From Turnera subulata (Eukaryota; Streptophyta; Magnoliopsida; Malpighiales; Passifloraceae), in NCBI GenBank assembly GCA_028386065.3, contig JAKUCV010001653.1, positions 1 through 64,000 of the forward strand: 64,000 bases of DNA, in the 5' to 3' direction. The position numbers were made by a program, and so were the translations under genes. This document shows positions 32,429-43,675 of this stretch, piece by piece (position 1 is the first letter of the stretch; the number at the start of each line of letters is the position of its first letter). Under the pieces are notes generated by a model, which saw only the letters and a program-made list of their open reading frames with translations, searched no databases and had not been told where the DNA came from.

Positions 32429-32516
32429 TCAACAACACACACAACACAAAAACTCAACTCTTTTTTTTTTTTAATACTGATGTCGACAACACACACAACA
32501 CAAAAACTCAACTCTT
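32429..32516. repeat. Direct duplication of a ~53-bp unit
   Basis: The phrase ACAACACACACAACAC followed by AAAAACTCAACTCTTT occurs at about 32431-32462 and again at 32485-32516. Poly-T runs separate the copies. It lies at the edge of the inverted gypsy leader. Confidence 0.8.
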
Positions 32517-32694
32517 TACTTTTTTTTAATATATAGAAATCGACAAGGATAGAACAACACAAGAAACAAGGAATTGAAACTAGATTACTAAAAAGATCAG
32601 GCCACGAATTGAACTAAACACAGGTACATAAAGAAAACAACACAAAACACAAAGGATATGATTGATTGAAAGCCTTAGCTCCGCTACCAAAAGA

Positions 32695-33423
32695 TGACAC
32701 GATAGAAACCCTAGAATCAACACTAGAATTCCCATAGATCAGATTGTAGTCCCGATCTTCAATCTCAATCAAACTAATGTAATCTCCACCCCTTATTCCT
32801 CCTTCAATCAGCAAGAAAAGAAACAAGTAGCTTCAAGAACACAATTGATGGCGCCAACTCTGAAACCCTAATCAGCAAGAATAATAGAAGTAGTACCAAG
32901 GAAAATATAATCACTCCACAGATTAAATAAACCTGATAAGTAAATCTAAATCCCTAATATAAACCAAGAGAATCAGCACTCAAGGGTTGTTTGAATCACT
33001 CAAACTTGAAGAACTCTCAAAGAAAAACTTTTATTATCAATAATCAATGGTGTCTAAAATAACCAGTAAACGAAACTATTTATACTAGTCTAATAAACCC
33101 CAAGTGGGCAACATGTACTAAACCTAGACAAATTGGATTTTTCTTCCCCTAGTTGCCGCCCTACCTATTACTAAATGGACTAGGATTTAATTGAGCCCAC
33201 ATGTATTGGACACTAATTAACCCTTTATAATAAAAATCTAAATAACTTAAGCCCACATTAATCAACCTAATTAATAATGAACTTGACCCAACATAACAAT
33301 AATAAAGATAGTTTAGCCAAAATTTAGATAATTACTTAATATAATTGACATCACTATAATAAAACACAAAAGATATGTCGACATAGCCTATGTTGTTTGG
33401 GCTGATGTCGACTGAGTCCCATA
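32695..33423 (-). repeat. Gypsy-family LTR (~729 bp), inverted, with TATA box
   Basis: Minus strand begins TATGGGACTCAGTCGACATC (family start TGTGGGG(T/C)CC is decayed here) and ends CGTGTCA before the PBS. A TATA box TATAAATA occupies 33084-33077. Near the start, GTCGACAT and ATGTCGAC form an inverted pair around GCCCAAACAACATAGGC, so the U3 end can fold. Confidence 0.8.
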
Positions 33424-33654
33424 CACTGCTCTTGAGTCAATTACTCCTTAATTGACAGCAAATTGATGGGCTTCTCTTTTATCTCTTCTCCAAGCTTGAT
33501 CATGGCTTCTTCTTGCAACTCTTGATCCATCATAGATTGGACATGTTGTAAGAGTTGATTCTTGATCATCCTTGACCTAGCTCTTGTGATTGGACTTTGT
33601 GGAAGCACCATGGGGCAAGCATCACCTCTATTGGTACTTGAAGCCTACTTGAGT

Positions 33655-34340
33655 GTATCAATAGGTATACTGAGGAGAAGAAGGTCAAGATTGATGTGGT
33701 TGAATTCAAAGACTATGATAGGTCTTGGTAGAAAAAGCTTGTCTTTACAAGGAGAGAGTATGGCGAACATGAGATAAAGACTTGGGAAGAGTTGAGAAGG
33801 ATAATGAAGAAGAGATTTGTTCCTGCAACTCATTAGAGTGAAATTCTTCATAGAGTTCAAGCAATGAAACAGGGAACCAAAACTGTAGAAGAGTATTGGA
33901 AGGCACTTGAAATGGCCATGAATCAAGTCGGATCGTGGAAGGAGAAGATGCCACCATGTCTAGATTCTTTTTTGGTTTGAATGTTGACATTGCTAATATT
34001 CTTGAGTTGCAGCACTATGCAGAGCTTGATGAGATGGTAGCTTTAGTTTCCAAGATTGCGAAGCAACTCCGAGGAGCCAAGATGGAAAGGATATCAAGAT
34101 ATACAAGTTGGAGTGCTAGTGCCAAGTATTCTAAGAAGGAATTTGGGAGCTCAAGCAAGTAGGTGCTAGACACACCAAAGGCGCTGCCATGGAGAGGAAA
34201 GGAGGAGTCGAAAGTTGCTGAATCTAAGACCCCTAATGCGCCTATGAAAGTTGCTGAGAGAGCTAGAAATATCAAATGTTTCACGTGCATGTGGTGGGGC
34301 ATATTGTGTCACAATCCCCAAATAAGGGAGTGATGCTTAC
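33655..34340 (+). pseudogene. Gypsy F1 Gag (C-terminal half)
   Basis: The correct frame starts at about 33669 (TEEKKVKIDVVEF) and has stops within W*KKL and ATH*SEI. TWEELRRIMKKRFVP and VEEYWKALEMAM are the retrotransposon-gag-domain motifs. After a frameshift, a CCHC-like knuckle appears at 34270-34320 (CFTCMWWGHI region). The matching text in F3 (55470-55627) shows this copy begins partway through the domain. Plus-strand frame 33562-33777 is a shadow. Confidence 0.8.
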
Positions 34341-34830
34341 CATTGAGCATGGAAAATTGTACTCTGATGATGAGAGAGAGGTTCCTGATATCGACCCTGC
34401 ACTCGCTGACATGCCACCATTGGAGGATGCCACTTATGAATCTGATGATCCGGAAGATGTAGTTCAGAGATTGTGTGTGACTAGGAGGATGCTCAATATT
34501 CAGCAAAGGGAGGATGGAATTGAGCAAAGAGAAAACATCTTCCGCACTAGAAGTTTAGTGCAAGGGAAACCATGTAGCATAATCATTGATGGAGGGAGAT
34601 GCACTAATGTGGTTAGCAATATGCTCACAGAGTGATGGGATTGGAAAGTCAAAAGCATCCTAGACCGTACAAGCTTCAATGCTTGAATGATAGTGGAGAA
34701 ATAAAAGTGAACAAGCAGGTTCTTATCTCTTTCTCCATTGGTAAATATATTGATCAGCTGTTGTGTGATGTTGTACGTATGCAGGCATGCCATATTTTAT
34801 TGGAAACCCCATAGCAATATGATAGAAAAG
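34341..34830 (+). pseudogene. Gypsy F1 aspartic protease region
   Basis: The frame 34276-34635 contains LVQGKPCSIIIDGGRCTNVVS. Here the catalytic triad D-S/T-G appears as D-G-G; this is the usual DGGS/C form in plant gypsy proteases. A stop at 34633 and a frame change precede LESQKHPRPYKLQCLND (34638 on), the conserved protease C-terminal text. Confidence 0.75.
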
Positions 34831-34868
34831 TGATGTATGATGGTCATTAGAATAGGTACACATTCACC

Positions 34869-35188
34869 ATGGGAGAGAGGAAAGTGGTGCTTGCGCCATT
34901 ATCACCTCAAGAAGTGTATGAGGATCAGTTGCTTATGAACAAGAGTGTGGAGGCTTGGAAGAAGGAAAAGGAGGCCGAATTTGATAAGCTCAGTGAGGAA
35001 GAGAGGAAAGCCGAGGGCTTTGCAAAAGTAGAGCAAAAATTGAGTGAAAAGAAGGAGAGATATGTCAACAAGAGTAGAGACAAACAAAAGAGTGATGATG
35101 TCGACATCACTAAAGAAAAGAGAGAAAAAAAGAGACAAAATTTCTATGCAAGTGTGAGGGATTTTGGGTAGCTTGTGGGAATAAAAGA
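34869..35188 (+). pseudogene. Gypsy F1 linker between PR and RT
   Basis: A lysine- and glutamate-rich, coiled-coil-like stretch of about 100 residues (34869-35171) follows the protease and precedes RT. It begins with MGERKVVLAPLSPQEVYED, text typical of the PR-RT connection in plant gypsy elements. Ends at a stop at 35169; RT resumes at 35189. Confidence 0.6.
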
Positions 35189-36121
35189 GTGTTAGTGATG
35201 CCTTACTGCAAACAAGCCTTTTTATCTGACACTCACCTTAATTCCAATTTGCCTAGTTGTGTTGTTTCTGTTTTACAGGACTATGCTGATGTGTTTCCTA
35301 AAGAGTTACCTAAGGAGTTGCCCCCTATTAGAGGTATAGAGTATCAAATTGATTTCCTGCCTGGGGTACAAATTCCAAATCGTCTTGCTTATAGAGTAAA
35401 TCCAGAGGAGACAAAGGAGTTGCAACGACAAGTGGATGATATGCTACAAAAGGGACATATTAGGGAGAGTTTTTAGTCCTTGTGTTATGCCGGTCATTCT
35501 AGTTCTAAAGAAGGATGGGACTTGGCGTATGTGTGTTGATTGTCACGCAATCAATAAGATTATGGTAAAGTATCGCCATCCTATTCCTAGAATGGATGAT
35601 ATGCTAGATGAATTGCATGGTGCTTGTGTATTTTCCAAGATTGATCTTATGAGTGGTTACCATCAAATTAGAATGAAAATTGGTGATGAAACGAAAACTG
35701 CTTTTAAAACAAAATATGATTTATATGAATGGTTGGTTATGCCTTTTGGTTTGACTAATGCACCTAGTACTTTTATGCGTTTAATGAACCATGTTTTGAG
35801 ATCATTCATTGGAAAATTTGTGGTTATTTACTTTGATGATATATTGATCTATAGTAAGACTATTGAGGAGCATGTTGGACATCTTAGCCAGGTATTATAG
35901 GCATTGCGCGAGGCACAACTATATGCTAAGATTTCTAAGTGTACTTTTTGTATGGATCATGTTATCTTTCCTAGTTATGTTGTGAGTGCTAAAGGTATTG
36001 AAGTTGTCCAAGAAAAAGTAAAAGCAATCAGGGAGTGGCCGACTCCAATAACAGTAAGTGAGGTGAGATTTTTTCATAGACTTGCTAGTTTTTATAGGAG
36101 GTTTGTGAAGAATTTTAGCTC
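35189..36121 (+). pseudogene. Gypsy F1 reverse transcriptase (first part)
   Basis: PKELPKELPPIRGIEYQIDF leads into the palm. A one-base frameshift lies near 35470 (GHIRES then [20 protein letters not shown]). [13 protein letters not shown] and the intact catalytic motif [11 protein letters not shown] (about 35823-35855) follow, with a stop near 35898 and a new frame from 35904 (ALREAQLYAK). The domain is cut at 36121 by the MULE and resumes at 38542 after a 10-bp duplication. Confidence 0.9.
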
Positions 36122-36494
36122 GGTTAAATGACACAGTTTGTCCTTCAACTTTATTGATTTCAATGTTTATATCCTATTCTTTTTAATTTGAAAAATTTCG
36201 TCCCTTAACCTGATAAAAATCAAACAATGTTGTCCAATTTACCTGTTATATCAGGTAAACTAATGAAGGAGTGACACATGTACGGGTTTCTTATTTTTTT
36301 ATTTTTGTTTCTTATTTTCAATTTTTCTAAGTTTTAAATATAAAATAAAATAAATATAATATAATTTTTTATTTCAAAATTCAGATGCATCCCCCAAATT
36401 TAATTACCTCTAAGGGCCAAAATTCAATATAAAAAAGGGATAAACAAGATCTGAAACTGTTTTTTTCTTTTTTTAACAATTAATGGGTTAGACG

Positions 36495-37466
36495 CAAGGT
36501 TATTAAACCCGGCCCGACCATCGACCCGGCCTAGCTTAGGGGTCACAAGAACCGGGGTTCAACCGGGAGTCAATAGGGGATCAATAGGGGTCTAAACTAA
36601 AAAATAAAAAGAAATTTTAATTCTTCACAAATTATGTAAGGAGGTGAAAAAAAAAGCATTGTAATAAAAAATTCAATTCAAACCTAGAGAGAGGACAAAA
36701 TTATACGAAAATATAGAAAAAAAAAACTAATCATCTTCCTCCTCCCTCACTTCCCTTCTAGTCTCACATCCACCACCACTTCCAAATCCCACCACCATCA
36801 CCAACAACAAAACCCAAACAAACCCCTCCTCCAAAACCCACCACCGCCACCAACACCACCTCCTACAAAACTCAATCCAACACAACCACCTCCTCCAAAA
36901 CCCACCACCACCACCAACTCCAAAACCCAACACAAGTCCCTCCTCCAAAACCCACGGAAAAGCCCCTCCTCCAAAATCCACCACCACCACCACCCCCTTC
37001 TACAAAACCCAACTCAACCATCTCTTCTAAAACTCACCACCACCACTACATGGCCACAAAATCCTCCTCATCTCCTTCTTCTCACACCACCTCCCTCTCC
37101 TTTAAACAAAGTCACACCCGCAGCTCCTTCTCCTTCCTCTTCCTCTACCATCAATTTCTTTTTCTATTGAACTCTTTCTTTTTTTTCTACGATTGGTTCC
37201 CTCATTTTTTTCTATATTCAGTTTTTTTTTTTAGTTTTGTTGAGGGGACAAAACGGTGTCTTTTAAGTTTTAAGTCACTTTTTTTTTGAAAAAGGGATCT
37301 TATCAACCCGAAAAACCCGTCCCGGGTCTGAACAAAATCGGGAAAACTGGAAAACCTGGACAGAACCGGCCGAGTCAATGATACATAAGAACCGGGAGGA
37401 CATCTGGACCGGCTGGCCTCCGGTGCCGGTTGAACCGGCCGGGCCGGTCGAGTTTTAACAACCTTG
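36495..37466. mobile_element. hAT-like non-autonomous element (972 bp) with 8-bp TSD
   Basis: Termini CAAGGTTATTAAAC and GTTTTAACAACCTTG are imperfect inverted repeats, followed inward by GC-rich CCCGGCCCGACC / GGCCGGGCCGGTCG text. The 8-bp GTTAGACG occurs on both sides (36487-36494 and 37467-37474), the TSD length of hAT elements. The interior has a low-complexity CCACCACC/CTCCTCC region (36770-37030), whose minus-strand ORF (36727-36993) is a glycine/tryptophan-rich artefact. Confidence 0.75.
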
Positions 37467-37483
37467 GTTAGACGCCATTGTTG

Positions 37484-38110
37484 TGGTCCACTTTAAGGTG
37501 ATTTAAAGTTAAAAAGTGGTAGCCTTGCTTTCAAATATTGCGGCATCGCCCCACGGAGGAGGAGGCAGTGTTGGTTCTTGCAAACTGCTGCTAACGTTTG
37601 AGGTGGCGTAGAGGGTGGTGTTGGTGGAAGGAGAGCAGAAAAGGTCAATGAAGAAATTGTGGGTGGAAAGTTGTGGCCTGGCAGTGGTGCCGTTGAACAA
37701 CAACAATCACAACGTGAAGTAAGACAAGCAACAATCAATTAATTTTTCTTACTTAATCCTTTCCCCTCTGACTCAGTCACATCAAAAATGGCTTGAATCA
37801 CCAACTCAAACACTTGCCGGAGTATGGATCCACATGGAGTCACCTCGAAAGCTCTACCTGCCACGACTACTGCTCTCATATCGAGCTATGAGCCGTGGTT
37901 CGTCGTACTTCTCGCCGCCGTTCGTCGCACTCCTCGACGCCCTCATCACAAGCAGCGCGCATCGTCGTCTTCTGCTCACGATCCACGGTCGTTGTGGCTT
38001 TGCTAAGAAAGGGAAATGGGAGAGAGGAGATGTGGGTTGTGATGCTTGGTGGTAACGGTGGTGTGTGGTGTCGACGTCAGTGACGGCTAGGGTAAAGGGA
38101 AAAACAAGAG
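37484..38110. other. GC-rich interior of the second MULE, possible captured sequence
   Basis: Short frames of 60-100 codons on both strands (37493-37738, 37834-38055, 37854-38153) lie in CpG-rich text (CTCGCCGCCGTTCGTCGCAC). It stands out against flanking A+T-rich MULE sequence. No domain recognised. Capture of host exon or promoter sequence is an inference from composition and context. Confidence 0.4.
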
Positions 38111-38541
38111 AAGAAGGGATATTATTTTTATAAGCGAAAAAATATATTTGCACTTTTCCAGTTCTGAATTTTTTTTTTCGATCATATAGATATGGAACAG
38201 ATTGTTCAGTTTTGGGGTTTCAAAAATATTAAAAAAAAAGAGATAAGTACTAGGATTTGTAAACGTGTAGAAGCGTTTGAGTTGTTAGGTTTTTTTAAAA
38301 TAAATTTTCTTTAATATAGTTTATTTTTTAAACAAAACTTTGGAAAAAAATAAAACAATAAAATTCCAAATTAGTTGGACCTTACGTGTCACTCCTTCAT
38401 TAGTTTACCTGATATAACAGGTAAAGTGGACAACATTGTTTGATTTTTATCAGGTTGGGGGACGAAAAATTGCAAATTAAAAAGAAAAGGATATAAACAT
38501 TGAAATCAATAAAGTTGAAGGACAAACTGTGTCATTTAACC

Positions 38542-38705
38542 ATTTTAGCTCCGTTGTTGCTCCATTAAATGACATTGTTAAAAAGGAGGTTGGTTTTAGA
38601 TGGGTGGACAAAGAAAATTCGGCATTTGAGTTGATTAAGGAAAAACTTTGTTCTGCTTCTATATTGAGATTGCCTGACTTTAACTGCACTTTTGAGATTG
38701 AATGT
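38542..38705 (+). pseudogene. Gypsy F1 RT/RNase H connection
   Basis: Resumes the interrupted RT after the MULE: FSSVVAPLNDIVKKEVGF, NSAFELIKEKLCSASIL, LPDFNCTFEIEC. This is the RT C-terminus and beginning of the RNase H of gypsy elements. It is cut at AATGT (38701-38705), the target duplication of copia E; coding resumes at 46514. Confidence 0.85.
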
Positions 38706-40236
38706 TGTAGGTTTCCGGTATGCTATATGACACTCATATACAAGAAAAATATGCAGTGGAATTTCCGGAAACAACACAGGAACACATGTGAAGCATATAA
38801 ACCGAATAACAATTTTTCGTACCTTACACGGTTAGGATCTTCCACCTAACTGAAGTGCCGGAATCAGCAAGAGCAAGACAAGGTATCCCACTCCTCTACG
38901 GTATCCACACGAACCGTGATCACGCCGGAATCGTCACACGATCTCCAACTTCGAGCTCTCCCGAGCTGATGTGCTAGCAACAGATTTCCGGGAGGATGAG
39001 TTTGTGGTGTTTTTCTTCTTTCACAAAGAAGGAGATGCGTGTGTATGTTCTTTCAAGCTCTCAAGAACACTCTCAAGAACAAAACTCAGTGAATGGCATG
39101 AAGGAGAGGAAGTAATCAGATCACTCCAATCCACACATCAAAGGCTAATGGAGATAGTGGAGGTCATGGCCAACACATTGGCCCATCACCCACCACAATT
39201 ATGTCTATACATAATAATGTCTCCACTAAACCTTATCAACATACACAGCACCTAAAGTGGCTCAATAATGCTGACAATTAGTGAACCAACCAGCCCAAAG
39301 CGACCCTGGTCCAACCACGGTTCGACCACGGCCCAACTGCGGTCCGACCACAAACCGGTCCAACCATGGTCCAACCACAGTTCAACCACCTGCTCGAATC
39401 AACGGTTCTAGGTGTGTGACCCCGTAGGCACTTGTAACGTCCGACAATAATTGTAAAATCTCATTTTACAATTATAAGCAAAGAGCGGCGTCTAGCAACA
39501 CATCATTGCTACCCGACGACAAGATCAGTACTGGTTCTAAATGCCTCGAAACATGTCATTGTCCCTTCATCCCATTATCAAGATACATGGAATATGTCAA
39601 TCTCGTATATGTTTAATCTCGGTTTCTTGGTCCTCGAGTTAACTGTGTAAAACGGATACCAATGATATCACCATATCATAATCCGAGCACGGCCATGCAT
39701 TTACAGTTCAACTCTATCAAGAAACCATCCGATAATATACCCGTTATATGGGTTGGACAAATCCCCTCTGGATCATACAAAACCCACTACACACTTATCA
39801 TATACCCAATGATTACCCTTAAATCCACCCAGTTACGAATGACTAGGAATAATATCAAAGTATATGACTCACATGTTGGGAACCTTGACGATCTCAGGTC
39901 TAAGGACAATACATATAAGAATCACTATCGACAAATATATAACGCTCCATGTAGCATTCTTATGTGGGTCGTTCCAGTCCACAAGTTCTCTAACATGTAT
40001 CCGTATGTAGAATTCATATCAAATATAAATTCTCAACATACGCTAGTCTTAACTTATTATTACAACCCATCCATAATAATAATCGACTAGGGACATTTAA
40101 GAATACATAAATATTCTAGGGTTATAAATATGTGCAAGCGTTTATCTCGTAAACGATATTTATTGGAATAACCTTAATGTATATACACGACTATATACGA
40201 TCATCCATTGATTGGCTTTTGGGCATATTACTAACA
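38706..40236 (-). repeat. Copia E 3' LTR
   Basis: Minus strand TGTTAGTAATATGCC to AAACCTACA; preceded on the minus strand by the PPT AAGTGGGAGAT (40247 to 40237). Contains short tandem CGGTCCAACCAC-like units (about 39305-39390). ORFs such as 38971-39255 and 39662-40090 recur in the other LTR and are non-genic. Confidence 0.95.
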
Positions 40237-40289
40237 ATCTCCCACTTGCACTAAAGCCAATCATCCATGTATCTAATACCAATGGATGT

Positions 40290-40904
40290 AGCATGACCAT
40301 CATGCTTCCGCTGTGTGAGAGGCTCACTCAAAAGATCTGCTACATAGTTCTCAAACAGAACTTAGTACAGCCTCAGTTGTAGGGTCGTTCTTGCTTGGAA
40401 CTCTTCCAGCAAACAGTGCCACCTCCAAGACAAAAACACATAACCTGATTGCGATCTAAAAACATCCGTGCCAGTTTGGAAGCTAGCATCTTTGTAACAC
40501 TTTACAACAAGCCCATCAATGCTTCTGTAAACCAGGAATGCATCCTTAGTGCTTCTCAAGTACTTAAGGATATCTTTAACTGCTGTCCAGTGACTTTCAC
40601 TGGGATCAGATTGGCATCTGCTTGTGACATTTAAAGTACAAGCGACAACCGGTCTAGTACATAGTATGGCATACCTGACAGATCCTATTGCAGAAGCATA
40701 AGGGATCTTACTCATCCGCTCTCTCTCCTTAGTCGTACTAGGACATTGATTCTTTAAGAGAGATATGCCATGTGACATGGGCAAGAAACCCTTCTTGGAA
40801 TCTTGCATGCTAAACCTCTTTAGCACCTCGTCAACATATGTAGTCTGACTTAGCCCGCGAAGCCTTTTGGATCTATCTCTATAGATCTTTATACCTAACA
40901 CTTA
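40290..40904 (-). pseudogene. Copia E RT C-terminus and truncated RNase H
   Basis: LGIKIYRDRSKRLRGLSQ, VLKRFSMQDSKKGFLPMSHG, ASAIGSVRYAILCTRPVVA and TDVFRSQSGYVF are canonical. The RNase H then breaks: the catalytic AEY region and the C-D-N/K-Q-S-A block are missing. The text jumps to NYVADLLSEPLTQRKHDGH, the polyprotein's extreme C-terminus, which ends DDWL just before the PPT. An internal deletion near 40365 therefore removed the RNase H core. Confidence 0.85.
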
Positions 40905-41720
40905 GGCAGCTCCTCCTAAGTCCTTCATTGAGAAATTCTACCTAACCAAGTCTTTACAGACTGTAGTGTCGGAATATCATTCCCAATGAGTAGAATGTCG
41001 TCAACATAAAGTAACAAGAAAACAAAAGTGCTCCCACTAACCTTCTTGTAAACACATGGTTCATCTTCATTTTTTATAAAGCCAAACTCTTTGATTACAT
41101 CATTAAAACGAAGATTCCAACTCCTTGTAGCTTGCTTTAGTCCACAAATGGACCTTTGCAACTTGCATACCATATCTCATAGTCATGGTATGCAGCTATA
41201 GCCAATAGAATCCGGATGGATTTAACTAAGGCGACTGGTGAGAAGGTTTCATCATAGTCAATACCATGAACTTGCTTGAAACCTTTTGCAACCAATTGCC
41301 CTTTAAAGGTAATCACATTACCATCCATGTCGGTCTTTCACAAAGACCCATCTGCACCCTATAGGTTTTACCCCTTCAGGTGGATCAACCAAGATCTATA
41401 CCTTGTTTACATACATGGATTCCATTTCCGAATTCATGGCTTCTAGCCACTTCTTGGAGTCCAGACCCGTAATGGCCAGCTGATAGGAAGTGGGCTCATC
41501 CTCATCTATGAGCATCACATCTCCAATATGAGTCATAAGAAATCCATATCTCTCAGGCTCATACCAAGTCCTATCCAACCTACGCGGTCCATGTGTTTCA
41601 GGCATAGAATTCTCACCCACAACAACTTGCGGATCCCGTCCTTGTTCCATCTCAGCCTCTATATCTCGAACTTCTTCGAGTTCTATTTCCCCCACTGATT
41701 CTTCTAGAAATGAACTATCT
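40905..41720 (-). pseudogene. Copia E reverse transcriptase
   Basis: From the 5' side: LDSKKWLEAMNSEMESMYVN (41396-41460), a stop-containing linker, ITFKGQLVAKGFKQVHGIDY, ETFSPVALVKSIRILLAIA, then KLQRSICGLKQATRSWNLRF and the catalytic LLYVDDILLIGND (about 40980-41020). Frame breaks near 41150 and 41396. The domain order and motifs match TNT1-type copia. Confidence 0.9.
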
Positions 41721-41779
41721 TTTTAGAAAAATAGTAGTTCGAGCCACAAACACTTTGTGCTCTTGTGGGATTATAGAAA

Positions 41780-42430
41780 CAATACTCTTTAAGGTATCAT
41801 ACAAAAGGCACTTCTCGGATTTAGGGCCGAGTTTATCTGATGCTTCACGTCTCACGTAAGCCTCACAACCTCAAATCCTCATGAAAGACAAATTGGGACG
41901 CTTCCTAGTCCATATCTCATATGGTGTCTTTTCAACGGATTTAGATGGAACACGGTTAAGTGTAAATGCAGCACTCAATAGTGCATGTCCCCAAAAGGAA
42001 GAAGGAAGGTCAGCTTGACTCATAATCGAACGAACCATGTCTAACAAGGTTTTGTTCCTCCTATCGAATACACATTCCATTGAGGCGTACATGATGGAGT
42101 AAGTTGTGATACTATACCACAACCCTTTAGATGATCAAGAAACTCTCGGTCTAAGTATTCACCTCCTCGATCAGATCGAAGCATCTTAATACTTTTCCGA
42201 GTTGATTCTGTACTTCATTCTTGAATTCTTTGAACATTTCAAAGGATTCTGACTTGTGTCTCATAAGGTACACATAGCCATATCTACTGAAATCATCAGT
42301 AAATGTAATGAAGTATTGAAATCCACCTCTAGCTTGTGTCGACATAGGTTCCCATACATCAGTATGTATAAGGCCTAACAAGTCCGAAGCCCTTTCACCT
42401 TTACCGATAAAAGGAGCCTTCACCATTTTG
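41780..42430 (-). pseudogene. Copia E integrase core
   Basis: GERASDLLGLIHTDVWEPMS and ITFTDDFSRYGYVYLMRHK carry the first catalytic Asp and flanking core. SKSVEKTPYEIWTRKRPN marks the C-terminal side. The segment corresponding to the NGVxERRN catalytic-Glu motif reads ECVFDRRNKT, so the Glu appears to be Asp. A frameshift lies between 42151 and 42122. Confidence 0.85.
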
Positions 42431-42960
42431 CCTAATAAACATGACTCACATGTCTCAAATGATTCAAAATCAAATGAGCCTAAAATTCCATCCTTATGGA
42501 GTTTTAGAAATACGAGTCTCGTTTATATGGCCCAAACGACTATGCCAAAGATAGGTTTTACTAGAATCATTCATTCTAACCTTCTTCGTATTAACGTTAT
42601 AGACAGGCGTTTCTAGGTTTAGAACATACAAATCATTGTTTAAAATGCACCACCATAATAAATTTTCATTGAAATAAATAGAACAACAATTGTTCTTTAT
42701 TACAAATGAAAAACCTTTCTTGTTTATACAAGACACAAAAATCAAATTCCTGCTTATGATAGCTACATAATAACAATTGTCCAGTTCTAAAACCATAACA
42801 CTCGGTAAGGATAGATAGTAAGTCCCTACGGCTAATGTAGCAACTCTTGCTGCAATTCCGACGCGTAGGTCTATCTCACCCTTAGCCAATCTCCTACTCT
42901 TTCTCAGTTCCTTCACATTTCCGCAAATGTCAGAACCACATCCAGTATCTATTACCCATG
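42431..42960 (-). pseudogene. Copia E protease remnant and GAG-pre-integrase
   Basis: The frame 42494-42916 ends in YLWHSRLGHINETRI, the His-His part of the integrase zinc domain (GAG-pre-integrase). The upstream strand has a recognisable DTGCGSDIC-like protease phrase near 42910-42960, in a separate frame. There are several stops. Confidence 0.8.
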
Positions 42961-43065
42961 ATGCAGAGGTAGAGATATTAGCCTCTATAACAAAATACCT
43001 GAAGCGGAAGTCTCACTTCCCTTCTGCTTCTTTACCTTTTCAAGGTAAACAGGGCAGTTGCGCTA

Positions 43066-43675
43066 CTAATGGCCTGGTTTGTTGCAACGGAAACAATTTC
43101 CTACCTTTGCAACACCACCCATAGGATTCAGCACATGAGAACAAGAAGATGTACATGCACCAAACCATTTGGTACATTTCTTCTTCTTGTCAAACTTTGC
43201 TTTACCCTTTCCTTTTCCAAGGAAACCAAGACCCTCAAGTCTCTCAATGTATCTAATCATCTTGAGCACATGAGGTCTCACGGGTGATGACTCGGCCATC
43301 TTGCATTGGAATAATGCCTTAGAGGTTTCGTACCTCTCATGCCTTGCTTGCTCTACACAGAGCATTTTCAGGTGTTCGATCATATCGAACGCCTCCATGT
43401 TCTCATGTTGCTTCTGAAGCTCAGAGTCCATGGTAATTAGCATAAGGCATGCAATCATCCAATGCATCATCAACATGCTTCTTATAAGCATCTCATTCTG
43501 CCTTAAGAGCATTAGGCGCCGGTTCATTAGGAACAGGCCATTCAAGGACATACAATTTCTTTTCTTGTTTGAGGACTATCCTCAAAATGTGATGCCACTC
43601 TAGGAGACTATTCCTATTCATCTTGTCCTTCTCAAGGACCGATCGCAATGATAATGTGCTAGTGTTTTGTGCCAT
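43066..43675 (-). pseudogene. Copia E Gag
   Basis: Starts MAQNTSTLSLRSVLEKDK (43675), then NSLLEWHHILRIVLKQEKK, typical of copia Gag with the L-R-I-V-L-x-Q-E-K motif. A frameshift at about 43500-43550 moves to the second frame with LQKQHENMEAFDMIEHLK, QARHERYETSKALF and HVLKMIRYIERLEGLGF. It ends in the zinc knuckle beginning CFRCNKPGH (43066). Stop and frame changes disable it. Confidence 0.85.

Larger units (their letters stand above)
32421..33654 (-). mobile_element. Inverted gypsy fragment: 3' internal end, LTR, PBS, leader
   Basis: On the minus strand: 33654-33424 is the terminal internal region (matching 51630-51865 on the plus strand, ending in an ATTAAGGAGTAATTGACTC-like text), then an LTR (33423-32695), a PBS TGGTAGCGGAGC (32689-32678) and leader. 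One LTR therefore joins the 3' end of one copy to the leader of another. The block is inverted relative to D, F1, F2 and F3. At 33654/33655 it switches abruptly to plus-strand gag. Confidence 0.8.
36122..38541. mobile_element. Second MULE-like element, 2,420 bp, 10-bp TSD, inserted in gypsy RT
   Basis: Flanked by ATTTTAGCTC at 36112-36121 and 38542-38551. TIRs of about 157-162 bp start GGTTAAATGACACAG (36122) and end CTGTGTCATTTAACC (38541), and are nearly identical. No transposase is present. It contains a hAT-like element (36495-37466) and a GC-rich region (37484-38110) that could be captured host sequence. TIR length is typical of Mutator-like elements. A 10-bp duplication is one longer than the usual 9. 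Confidence 0.85.

Noticed and set aside
36727..36993. Glycine/valine/tryptophan-rich ORF as a small secreted protein.
   Set aside because: Simple translation of CCACCACC/CTCCTCC low-complexity DNA within the hAT-like element.
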